This document shows, piece by piece, positions 35,371 through 45,600 of a stretch of 64,000 nucleotides of DNA (positions are counted from its first letter, which is position 1; every line of letters starts with the position of its first letter). Under the pieces are notes generated by a model. The model saw nothing but the letters and a program-made list of their open reading frames with translations, had not been told where the DNA came from and made no database searches. Source of the stretch: Craterostigma plantagineum. Its lineage: Eukaryota > Streptophyta > Magnoliopsida > Lamiales > Linderniaceae. The stretch covers positions 25,713 to 89,712 of the forward strand of contig JAPQWV010001411.1 in assembly GCA_027422505.1 (NCBI GenBank), given 5' to 3'. Position numbers and translations under genes: made by a program.

Positions 35371-37008
35371 TAGTTGCGTGTGTTTCATTTATGACATTGC
35401 GCTTATAACTATGTTTCTAGTTAATCTTATGACTACTATCTTTTCGTGTCTATGCTCTCTAGCTAGCGCCAGGATACGCAAATGGATTACAACACGACCT
35501 TCACGCGCATAATAAACAACTACGACACGACCACGTCAGGGGAGTCCCGTTCTTTAAACTCTTTTTCTTTCCCTTTTATCATTTTTACGTGAGGACAACG
35601 TCTGACTTAAGTGTGGGGAGGGGAATGTAGTTTTAGAACTTACGTGAAAATTTTTAAATTTTTATGACGTGTCCGTGAGTCGTTGAGTTCGTTGGAAGGC
35701 ATGAATTACTGAATCAGGCATGATTGTTTGCACTTATCTCGAGTTAGTCTGCATTCTATGAAATTCTGTGAGCAATTAGGACATGCATGACTGATTGAAT
35801 CTATCTGCCTGAATAGATATAGCACTGTTTTGAGAGATCCGTACACATAACCCTGTTTCGTGTGAGAGTTTGAGCCTGACGAGCTTACGCTCATTTTTCT
35901 TGGTTTGTGTGACGTGCCTAGTCTACATCTCTCTAGAACTTGCCTGTCTGATGCGTGTTGAAACTGTTTTGGTGTGCGAGTGTGTGAAAATGATGAGGGC
36001 ATTAGGAATCAAGTCCAGGGCCAAAAATTTTCTTAACCATGACGAACCCCATTAGTTAGCCACGTTGAGCCTGAGCCTATTTGTTGCGTACCTCGTATGT
36101 TATAGAAGCCACTGACCCGAATAAACCTCCAGAGATTTTATGAGCCTCAGTTGATTAGAATAAAGCAGAAATCGAACTTGAAAATCACTGTTCCAGTGTT
36201 TGATTTGATGTTCTTCTCTGCTATTCGTGAAATGACTCGTCCCTTACTTGACCGTTTTCTGAAATGACCCGATCCCTTGCATGAGCCTGCCCATAACCCT
36301 TTGGCAAGAGAGGTCTCGGTAATAAGTATCCCTAGGTACACGGCATTCGCTGTGACGATGTATTCTTTGCGACAAAAGCCGAACCTTGATGTTTTTAGGG
36401 AATAAGGGCAGTGCACAAAAGTAGAGCGTACAAATGTGAAAGGGCAGAAAATGAAAGGAACTGAGTTGAGAGGGTCGAGCAGAAAAGTCTAGGATTTCGG
36501 AGCGAGAACGTCGAGTCTTATGTTGGGACGTGTGACTGTCTGTTTGATCATGCTGTATTCTTTGATAATTTTCGATCACGTGTCCTAGCTCTAAGATTAA
36601 GTGTTCATTACTTATGCTTGCCGCTTCATGATTGTTCGACCCGTTTTCCCCGAAAAGACCCTCAGATTCATACTTGCCACTTTGAATAGTAGAGATACGA
36701 TTAACTTGCACGTTTATGGTAGGGGTTGGTTTAGTGCACGAATTGAGCGACTCATCATATGCTAGCCTATACACTTGAGTGAATTGAGTGAATCCTTATG
36801 AGGTATGAGTCTCGATTAGCAGTGCGAAGAAAATTCAGGTCGACAAGTGCGAGTCATTAGTGTAATGTCTGTGATTGTTTGCTTGATTCCTTTTGTGCCT
36901 TCTACCTTTGATGATAAATTGCGAACAATCGTGCCGTTATCCTAGTTGATGCCTTATCTGATTTCTAATTTACTTGAGGACAAGCAAATGCTTAAGTGTG
37001 GGGAGGTT
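35371..37008 (+). other. Athila 3' non-coding region with polypurine tract
   Basis: There are no credible genes in this 1.6-kb stretch. Two similar words, CTTAAGTGTGGGGAGG, occur at 35607-35625 and 36989-37005; the second is the polypurine tract (AAGTGTGGGGAGGTT, 36993-37008) directly before the 3' LTR, and the first may be an extra internal tract. Confidence 0.65.
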
Positions 37009-38383
37009 TGATAACGCATTTCAATGCGTTTATCGTAGTATTTATTCGGGGTATAATAGAGTTAGCAATCAATTTATGCATTTATTCGATATATTTACAC
37101 TTATTGTGTTGTTAAAGGAGCGTAGGACGAGTTTCGGGCGAAAAGGAGCAAAACGAGGCAAAACGGCGTGAAAAGGGGTAACACTGCCCTCGGCCACGGC
37201 CAGACGCATTACGCGTCACGGCCATGACGAGGGACGGAGCATAGGCAGTCTCGCTGACGATGGTCACGGCCGTGACTGGTGATGCCCAAGTCGTGACGCA
37301 CGCAGAGAGCCGACTGATGATGGTCACGGCCGTGACCGACAATGCACTTGGCCGTGACCAAGGGCAGAAAGTGACGAGACGCGAGCGATGTTGGTCACGG
37401 CCGTGGCGGCCCACGTCCAGGCCGTGACCGACACGGTAATCAGTATAAAAAGCCCAAATTCGATCCAGAAAAAGACACAACTTACCAGAGATTAACCCTA
37501 ATCACTGACAGGAACGCAGAATCGCATCCCGGAGCGCAAGAGACGGATCATCGACGAAATCACGCCCAATTTAACGAAGAAACGAAGAATCTCAACGTTT
37601 CCATCGCAGATCATCCATATATCAAGAACATGATTCTTCGCCCTTATCCTTTGTTTCTTTCGTTGTTTTCTCGTCTATCATGCATAGCTAAATCCCGTTT
37701 GTGTTTGGGATTAGATGAATGCTAGGATAATTCGTAGTTAAGACGTGTATTATCGTGACTTTGTGGTTTTGACTATTTATCGTTCTATGAATATGTTTCG
37801 TCGCTTTAATATGTCTATGTGGTAAAGTGATTGTGGGGAAAAACGATTAGGGCGACAGCTAAACAACGTTTAGGCGTTCATAGAAGATAGGATTCGAGTA
37901 TAGGGCGAAAGCTAATACTCGATCCTCGCCGTTAGTAATTATTGAATTTTAGATCCCCGCGAGCGTTTAGGGCGACAGCAAATTCGCGAGCGGGTAGGAA
38001 ATTACTGCGACTTAGTCTAAATCACTTAGGAGCGATTTTATTGTCTTAGCCGATACTACCTAGCGAGATTCGAATCCCGAGCACATCTGTATCATCTGAA
38101 GCTTCGTATCAGTTTTAAGTGTGTTATTTGAATCTCTAGTTGATTTAGGAGCGATCTGTTAGGTTAAGTCGTCAAACAATTTGCGTATTTTATTAAGGTT
38201 AAATATCGAGTCGATAGGTCATTACTAGTACTTGATTTATTCCTCGTGTTCGATACTCGTGTACTCACTTTACTACACTACAAACGATAGGTCCACTGCC
38301 TATCGCGCGTCGGTGACAGTAATTTAGTATTCGTTTTAATTATTCCTTGTCACACTTTTCATTCACACACCACGTGTCGATCA
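37009..38383 (+). repeat. Athila 3' LTR
   Basis: It starts TGATAACGCATT and ends GTGTCGATCA, 1375 bp. The palindrome cluster (37190-37435) has one more GGTCACGGCCGTGACC unit than the 5' LTR. A TATA box sits at about 37443. High similarity to the 5' LTR argues for a fairly recent insertion. Confidence 0.9.
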
Positions 38384-38388
38384 ACAGC

Positions 38389-39045
38389 CATGCAAGAGGA
38401 GCTCAAGACACTGAAGAGAATGAACTTGGTCAATTATGACACTTCCAAAGGGCAAGAAATCTATTGGCAGCCGACGGGTTTTAGGCTCAAGTATAATTCA
38501 CATGGGGAGGTTGAGAAGTATAAAGCAAGATTGATTGCTAATGTGTATGACCGGAGAGAGGGCATAGATTATATAGACACATTTGCCCCGGTAGCAAAAC
38601 CAAGCACCATAAAGACAATTCTGGTGTCTAGCTGCAAAAGCTTCAATGGAATTTAGTCCAAATGTTAATAACGCTTTTCTAAATGGAGAACTGACAGATG
38701 AGGTATACATGGACCTTCCCCAGGGATTCTACAGTGCATATGAACAAATAGAAAAGAATAAAGCAGTTTGCAAGTTACACAAGTCAATATAGGATTGAGG
38801 CAAGCTTCTAGGCAAGGGAACAAAACTTTCACCAATGCTGTTAAGGAATTTGGTTTTATTCAAACTCAACCTGACCATGCACCATTCTTGAAAGGAAAAG
38901 GGGATGACCTGAGTGCTCCTAGTGTATGTTGATGACATAATTTTGGCAGGATCATCACTTAAGACCATCGAGGAAGCAAAAGCTTTCTAAATGCTTGTTT
39001 CATAATTAACTTATTGGGAGAAATGGACATCTCACTGAGCAAAAC
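38389..39045 (+). pseudogene. Copia B reverse transcriptase, continuation after the Athila insertion
   Basis: It resumes at AMQEELKTLKRMN, then VEKYKARLIANVYDRREGID and [19 protein letters not shown]. After a frame change, [20 protein letters not shown] and the catalytic VLLVYVDDIILAG (38920-38955) follow. Coding then stops near 39040, where RT sequence (LLGEMD) jumps to the RNase H C-terminus, so several hundred base pairs of RT thumb and RNase H are missing. Confidence 0.8.
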
Positions 39046-39049
39046 CAGT

Positions 39050-39297
39050 CATGTATTGCGACAATCGATCAACTGTGAAGTTGGCTTTGAATCCCAAATT
39101 CCATGAACGGTTTAAACACATTGAAATAGACTGTCATTTCATCGGACATCGTAAGCAAATGGGTGATCAAGCTCTTGTTAGTTCGCTCAGAATATCAGTT
39201 GGCAGATGTCTTTACAAAAGCACTACCAGCACCAATCTTACGGGAACTCTTATTCAAGAGGTCTGTAATCAATATGTACAATCCATCTTGCGGGGGA
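39050..39297 (+). pseudogene. Copia B RNase H end and polypurine tract
   Basis: VMYCDNRSTVKLALNPKFHE, HIEIDCHFI and QLADVFTKALP (in a second frame at 39195-39230) are the last conserved blocks of copia RNase H. The tract GCGGGGGA at 39290-39297 then abuts the 3' LTR. Confidence 0.8.
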
Positions 39298-39730
39298 TAT
39301 TGGAACAAAAGCAAAGTGAAGAAGCTGATCAGAAGGAAAACTTCAAGCAGTTGTATGAAACGAGGGAAAAGACTTGAAGTTCGAAAGTGCATTTTGTTTA
39401 AATAGGTGCGCTTTGACTGTCGGAACGACTTGCTAATAGAGTCATTGGCATTGGCGACGATTTTTACTCATATGAAGCTGAAAGGAGTTGGAGCAACAGT
39501 CATATAAAAAGAAGCAGAAGTGCCATTCACGTGATTATCTGAGATGTTATCACTTCTCAATTCTCTTCTCTGTAAATTTAGAGTTCGATTCACCAAGATA
39601 AATGTTCTTCTTCTTGTTTTTGTACTCAGTGATAGTCAATAAGATTGCAAATTCCAGACCGTGGATGTAAGATTAATCAAGATCCGAACCACATTAAATC
39701 CGTGTTTACAAGCCATTTATTTTTTTGTTA
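39298..39730 (+). repeat. Copia B 3' LTR
   Basis: It starts TATTGGAACAAAAG and ends TTTTTTTGTTA. It is longer than the 5' LTR by one block (about 39521-39590). AAACA follows at 39731-39735, matching the left flank. Confidence 0.8.
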
Positions 39731-39739
39731 AAACAACAT

Positions 39740-39775
39740 CTATATATATATAGATATATATATATATATATTAAA
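39740..39775. repeat. (TA)n microsatellite
   Basis: An almost pure alternating TA tract directly outside the copia B element. Similar tracts are at about 40132-40170 and 51328-51410. Confidence 0.9.
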
Positions 39776-39891
39776 GTATTTTGACCCTTGTTCATAAACC
39801 AATTCGGAAGTCGATTATTCTGATCACTCATCGATTCGTCTAGTATCTAAGTATATGATTAATTTAGAAGTTAGTTTACTAGACCGAAAAT

Positions 39892-39983
39892 TTAGTAGCA
39901 GTGGGCGGCAAGGTGGCTTTATTACCTATTCCATTAGGAACCGCAGATTTTTTGGTTCATCATATCCATGCATTTACGATTCA
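39892..39983 (+). pseudogene. psaA: Plastid psaA fragment in nuclear DNA (NUPT)
   Basis: It translates in one open frame as [20 protein letters not shown] followed by [12 protein letters not shown]. This is a highly conserved internal segment of the photosystem I P700 apoprotein A1. Only about 31 codons are present, without start, stop or promoter, so it is a transferred fragment and not a gene. It joins plastid rRNA sequence directly on its right. Confidence 0.85.
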
Positions 39984-40072
39984 TGCTAAAAGCATCTAAG
40001 TAGTAAGCCCACCCCAAGATGAGTGCTCTCCTATTCCGACTTCCCAGAGCTTCCGGTAGCAAAGCCGAGACG
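39984..40072 (+). pseudogene. rrn23: Plastid 23S rRNA 3'-region fragment (NUPT)
   Basis: The run CTAAAAGCATCTAAGTAGTA, then GCCCACCCCAAGATGAGTGC and AGAGCTTCCGGTAGCAAAGC, matches the conserved 3' part of plastid 23S rRNA, as I recall it, with a few changes. It is about 90 nt, far too short to be functional. In plastid genomes psaA and rrn23 are distant (single-copy region versus inverted repeat), so the junction at about 39983 arose by joining separate pieces. Confidence 0.75.
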
Positions 40073-40247
40073 AACATTAGCTCGAGGCATTTTCTCTATC
40101 CCTTCTTACCCTGCAAAAGCAGGGGCGGCCTTATATATATATATTATATATATATATATTATATATATGTTAAAATAGCCCTGCGTGTCTATATGTCCAT
40201 CCAGACGTACCTCTCCCGCCTGACGACTTTTTATATGGGAAGATTTC

Positions 40248-42504
40248 TGTTCAGGCCCCTCTAAAGTTTTCATTTATCTGTCAACCCTGTCAGAAAATGA
40301 ATAAGTTTAAGAGACCACTTTTTGTAAAAATCTGAGTAAAGGACCCAAAAATAGAATTTGACGAAAATACCCTTTGCTCTTTTTTTTCCAGCGAAAGTCA
40401 CGATGTGCTTTTTTGGTCTTATATGAAGCGTCACTTTTACTTCATTATATGTTATACAGTTACAGCATAGTGTTACTATACAAAACAGATACGTTATTTT
40501 CAACAACATTGTGCTACTTTACTACTGCAAAACGTTATCAACAGATTTTTTTCGAACTAATTTCCTTACACTGAATCGAGACAAAAAAATCCGATTGACC
40601 AATCCACCGATCGACATGTCATGTTGGATTCATTATGATATTGACGATACACGAGGTAGAATTTGCTTGTCTAATTAGCGTGCAAATTCGAAAAAATAAT
40701 GGTAAATCGAATCTAGATGTCGACATAAATTGCAAGTAATCGGTATATAAATTCGAGGTACCCATGAGAAAATCGGGGTCTATTTTACCTATTGAGTCAA
40801 TAACGCCGAGATTTATGTAGTTTTCATCCATTTTAGTGCGTTGTGACTTTCGTTATATCACCCCGATCCATTGGTTGACTACAGAATGTGTATTTACGAC
40901 ACACATAGTGTTATTACTTTCAGCGACGTGTTACTTCTAAGTCAACATTGTTATTAACCATAAGATATTTGTATTTTTTGCCCTATGTTATAAGTATTCT
41001 TTTTTACACAATTTAGAAAAAACATAATATCCGTTTCTTGCAACTAATCGATATAAATCGAGGTACCCATGAGAAATTGAGGTCTATTTTACCTTATTGA
41101 GTCAATAACGACGTGATTTATGCAGTTTTCATTGTTTTTTAGTGTCGTTTGTGATTGTCGTTCATCCATTTCGATCCATTACTGTATACAGAATGTGTTA
41201 TTTGCGACAAAGAAGGCGTTATTATCTTCCAGCGCGTAGTTATCTAAGTCAAACATTTGCATTAACCATTAAGACATTTGTTATTTTTTGTTATGTTATA
41301 AGTATTTCTTTTACACGATTTAGGAAAAATAATATCCATTTCTTGCAACTAATCGGATAAATTCGAGGTACCCATTGAGAAATTGAGGTTATTGACCTAT
41401 GAGTCAATGACGACGTGATTTATGCACTGTTCATCTTGTTTTTTAGGTCGTTTGTGATTTTATTTTATCCATTCGATCCATTACTTGTATACAGACTGCG
41501 TTATTTACGACGAACAATTTGTTATTACCTCAGCGACGTGAAACTTCTAAGTCAAAATTTGTTATTAACCATTGGAACATTTGTTATTTTTTGCTATGTT
41601 ATAAAGTATCGTTTTTACACGATTAGAGAAAATATCATATCCGTTTCTTGCAAACTAATCGGTTAAATTCGGAGGTACTCCATGAGAAATGAGGTCTATT
41701 TTACCTATTGAGTCAATAAGGACGTGATTTATGCAAGTTTCATCTGTTTTTTAGTGTCCTTTTGTGATTTTCGTTCTTTTTCTCCCGATCCATTGGTTGT
41801 ATACAGATGTGTTATACGAGAGACAATGCGTTATTACCTTTCACCGATGTGGTACTTCTAAGTCAACATTTGTTATTGCCATAAGATATTTGTTATTTTT
41901 ATGTTAAAGTATTTCTTTTTATACGATTTAGGGAAAAAATAATATCCGTCTTGCAACTAATCGTGTATAAATCAAGTACATGAGAAATTAAGGTATATTT
42001 TACCTTATTGAGTCAATTGCGACGTGATTTATGCGGTTTTCATCTGTTTTAGCGTCGTTTTGTGATCTCGTTCTTTTCCTTCCCGATCTATGGGTGTATA
42101 CAGACTGGTATAAAATATATGGACGTTATTATAGTGTATGATTGGTATTTTTTGTGTGACGATTTGTTATTTACTAGAAGAGATGTGTTACGTCGCCAAG
42201 TGATTTGGGAAAACAAAAAAATTAAGTTAAGCTATGGCAGCCTGTCGCCTCGCATGTGGCCCATTCGAGCATCTACTACGACGACGGGTCAGGGTCGGAC
42301 TCGTTTCTGCTCACGAATGTCGAGATTATTGGTGGAAATAGCTTGAAAATTAGCTCGATCGTTGGAGAACTGCAACAAAAGTTTGTAAATTTCGCATCTG
42401 TTAGGGGTAAATATGTCATATCGCATAGTTTTTGAGTATTTTTCTATAGGAATTTTGAAAAGCAGGTCCTTCATACTAAATGAAATTTGCTTGGGGCCTG
42501 AACA
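40248..42504. mobile_element. TIR-bounded non-coding element enclosing a tandem array
   Basis: TGTTCAGGCCCC (40248-40259) and its exact inverse GGGGCCTGAACA (42493-42504) form the ends. Similarity continues inwards for about 27 bp (both arms reach TTCATTTA in inverted sense). No transposase is encoded. It would be a non-autonomous DNA element; superfamily not determined because no clear target-site duplication is visible. The right end is about 125 bp before the GCP4 start codon. Confidence 0.5.
40600..42120. repeat. About five tandem copies of a ~305-bp repeat
   Basis: The anchor GAGGTACCCATGAGAAA (with variants) appears at about 40755, 41060, 41365, 41671 and 41974, spacing 305, 305, 306 and 303 bp. 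Each unit also has TTGTTATTTTTTG..ATGTTATAAGTAT, CTTGCAACTAATCG, and GACGTGATTTATGCA. Units differ by many single-base indels. No coding potential. Confidence 0.9.
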
Positions 42505-42540
42505 CTAGTTAAAACTATATGCCTAGGGCCTGACGCGTAT

Positions 42541-42628
42541 TAACCCTTTTATATTTTACTTTCCCAAAACCGTATCAGTGAAGCGTACTGATTTGTTCCG
42601 TTGAGCGTCGGAGAAACTTTCTGCAGTA
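42541..42628 (+). promoter_or_regulatory. GCP4 5' flank and untranslated region
   Basis: Only about 125 bp separate the TIR element's end from the ATG. TATATTTTACTTT near 42550 is a weak TATA-like candidate. The first in-frame ATG giving MLHELLL at 42629 matches the family's N-terminus, which decides the start. The proximal promoter must therefore include the mobile element. Confidence 0.4.
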
Positions 42629-45600
42629 ATGCTGCACGAATTGCTTCTAGGACTGATGGGATACACCGGCGATCTCATCATCGACGATAGAGAGCGCCGA
42701 GACTCCTTGCGCGTCGAATTACCTCCCGGCGCGCCACTCGCCGGTGAGCCGACGTTCAAACTCGCTCCCGATATCAACTTCCTACAACCCAGCGATAGGT
42801 AGTTTGCTGTTTGTACTGGAAGGAAGTCTTGATTGGAGTTGAATTTAGAGTGTTTGTGTGCTTTATTGTACGATTCGTTGTGCTGCTGTTACCTCTTTCG
42901 GGTATGGGAGTTCTGGTTGGGCTATGGCTTAATTAGTTTGTTATTTCTATGGTGGGAGAATGAGCTAGAGAATTGTGGCTTGATGCTCCGATGGTCTCTG
43001 TGGCAGGACGGAGATTGAGTTGGAAATTAGGGTTTTGCAATTGGAAATGCACTGTTTGTCTTTTTATTGTTTTTCATATAGTGGACGCCAGAGTTAAAAG
43101 TAAATGTGGCTAACCTACTGTGCTGTTCCCTGTCGTGATTATTCAGTTTCATAGTTGTTCTACTTCATTTGTTATACTTGGTTGAACTCCTTTTATATGC
43201 CAATGTTATGTATTCCTAATTTTCTTCATTTGTTTGTGTTTGGCAGGGAAGTAACTGAGAGATTAATTACACTCGGATTTTATTACAGGGAGCTCGAACG
43301 ATTTGCATGTAAGTCTCGAAACTTGAGTTGGATAAGATCTCCAAACATTTCGCCTTCTGTAAGAGCTGCGGATTTTTCGAAAGAGAAGAATGTGAAGCAT
43401 AGTGTTTATACGAGGGCCCTGGCAAATGGGATTGTTGAGGTATTATCTCTGTACAGGTCTGCTATCTTGCATATTGAGCAGAAGTTATTGTCTGATTCTA
43501 TGCCCAATCTGGCAACTGTGACTCAGGGACTCAACAAGGTAACTTATTGTATTAAATATGTCATCCGTGCTCTGTTCTTTTTATGTTTGGAAAATTTGTC
43601 ATCAAATTTTATCTTTTACTTACTTGTAAGTTCATGTCATAGTTCTTTGTTCTGTTGCCACATCTTTATGAGCTCATTTTGGAGATTGAGCGGGATAACA
43701 TTTGTGGAGGGCGACTGCTCAGCTTGTTACACAAAAGGTGTCATTGTGGAGTTCCTGAATTGCAAATTTGTATTCAGCGGTATGCCTATTTTATCCGACA
43801 TATGTTCTATACTAAATTTCCTGTTCTACTAAATTTGATAATGGAGCATCAAACATGGCATTTACGACAATCTCAAAGCATACATATTCTACCTTCTGTA
43901 GTTTTAAACGACTTGTGACACACCTGTTGTGCGACCCAAGTTGGTTTATTTTTCGTCGGTATCACCGTGTAGAACTTTGGTTACTTTGATGTGAACGGTT
44001 AGTGATAAAAACATTTCCATGTGAAGAACAGGCTTCTGTGGCATGCACATCAGGTTATGTACAATCAACTTACGTATTGGGTGGTTTACGGCATCCTCCA
44101 TGATGAATATGGAGAGTTTTCATTAGCAGGTGCAGTTTTTCCAGATTGCTTTATTTAACTTTAATTTCAGCTTTTGCCTGATTTAATAGCTACAAATCTA
44201 GGTTCAGCTGAACATTTTTTTCCCAGGCAAGAGGATAGAGATTATGAGCATGAGTCAGCCGACTATATTTTGGGTAAGTTGGCCGACATGTCAGTAAATG
44301 ATGGATCTGTAACTGACTGGCATCACGGTTTCCATATCTCTCAGGTATCCTTAGTGACAGTCTTTGCTGTCTCCTCTTTGATTGATTAGCTTCACGGGTG
44401 TATGTTATGACAATTGACATATATGTCTTTTTGCGTGCTTAACCTAAAAGAGTTATAGTGACAATTGACTATGAGTTTTCAAAACTATTGGTAGGATATG
44501 CTTCCGGAGTACATAGCGTTGCATGTTGCCGAGTCCATCCTATTTGCTGGAAAAGCTATTAGAGTTCTTAGAAATCCCAGTCCAGCTATTAGACTTCAGG
44601 GCCCACTGTCCCAACAGCAGATGCGAAAGGGTTCTCAAAGGGTTCAAGAATATGGGAAACCACCTCTGCAAAAGGATTCTCTTGTCCAATCAATATTGAC
44701 TGAAGATGAATTACTTCCGCTGTCTGAGGCTGACAAATTCAGTCCATGGTCCAACACTTGAAAGTATAATTATCGTCTTACATTTTATAAATTATCTTTG
44801 CTAGTATATCTATAGTTAAAAATTACATTGCTAATAACAGTATTTGCATTTGACTTGCTTTTTTATAACTTGAGCAGCTCTTTTGAACTAATTGCTTAAA
44901 TTCAGTTAATTTCTTACTTGCAATTAATACATTTTTTATTTTATTAATCATTCATCATTGTGCAGAGCTTTCTGAGTTTCACAAACGATCATTTGAGACT
45001 GTGATTGACTCAATTAAATTAATCGCAGCAAATCGTCTTTGGCAGGTAGCAGAAGCTAATATTTATGTCTTATATTTATGCAAAGAAAATTTTTATATGC
45101 ATGTTCATTTTATGCAGCTTGTTGTTGTCCGTGCTGACTTGAATGGTCACTTAAAAGCTCTAAAAGATTATTTCCTTTTAGCGAAAGGTGATTTTTTCCA
45201 GGTAAGGTATCGTGGAATATTTTTGATTTTTCATATTATTGTCAACCAGCTGTCTTTTCTTCCGCATGGAATGTGAATCCCGTTGCTGTTCAAACATCTT
45301 CTTGAAAAGCCTGGATTGACTTTTTGGAGTTGTTTGCCATCAGTAGTCTGCTTACTATACACGATATTGCTATCTACCAACGAATTGTCCAGTTCTGGCA
45401 TAGTGACTTAACTAAAGCGTAGAAATCTACCCTAGGCACTTCAGATGTTTATGAAGCACTTCTCCACTGTATTTCCAGTTACATTCATTGCTGGGGAGAA
45501 AGATGCTATTAGAGAATGTTTTCTACTGTGTTTTCTTTCCGGGTGTGACAGAGTTTTCTCGAAGAGAGTCGCCAGCTTATGCGTTTACCACCTCGTCAGT

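Larger units (their letters stand above)
25747..38383 (+). mobile_element. Full-length Ty3/gypsy Athila-type retrotransposon (12.6 kb)
   Basis: Two near-identical LTRs (25747-27111 and 37009-38383) flank gag, protease, RT, RNase H, integrase and an Athila-specific ORF, with a TGGCGCCGGGGAG primer binding site and an AAGTGTGGGGAGGTT polypurine tract. ACAGC is duplicated at 25742-25746 and 38384-38388. The host site is the pol gene of copia B. Gene order and the ATHILA ORF-1-like protein downstream of pol identify the Athila lineage. Several in-frame stops and frameshifts are present, so autonomous activity is unlikely unless they are sequence errors. Confidence 0.92.
20864..39730 (+). mobile_element. 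Copia B: Ty1/copia retrotransposon with nested Athila insertions
   Basis: The element is bounded by similar LTRs (20864-21230 and 39298-39730) and flanked by AAACA on both sides (20859-20863, 39731-39735). A TGGTATCAGAGC primer binding site follows the left LTR and a GCGGGGGA polypurine tract precedes the right one. Gag, protease, integrase and RT/RNase H blocks lie between in copia order. A minus-strand Athila solo LTR occupies the leader, and a complete Athila element interrupts pol between integrase and RT. Removing both leaves a copia of about 4.7 kb. It has a deletion in RT/RNase H and many frame breaks, so it is inactive. Confidence 0.85.

Noticed and set aside
22897..39297. Endogenous pararetrovirus or other viral integration
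   Set aside because: All reverse transcriptase, integrase and RNase H blocks belong to Ty1/copia or Ty3/gypsy retrotransposons; no movement or coat protein motif is seen.
39892..40072. Functional psaA or 23S rRNA gene
   Set aside because: Only about 90 bp of each is present, fused together, with no gene ends.
43155..43832. A single 225-residue ORF overlapping GCP4
   Set aside because: It merges GCP4 exons 2-3 with intron sequence; splice sites and family similarity support separate exons.
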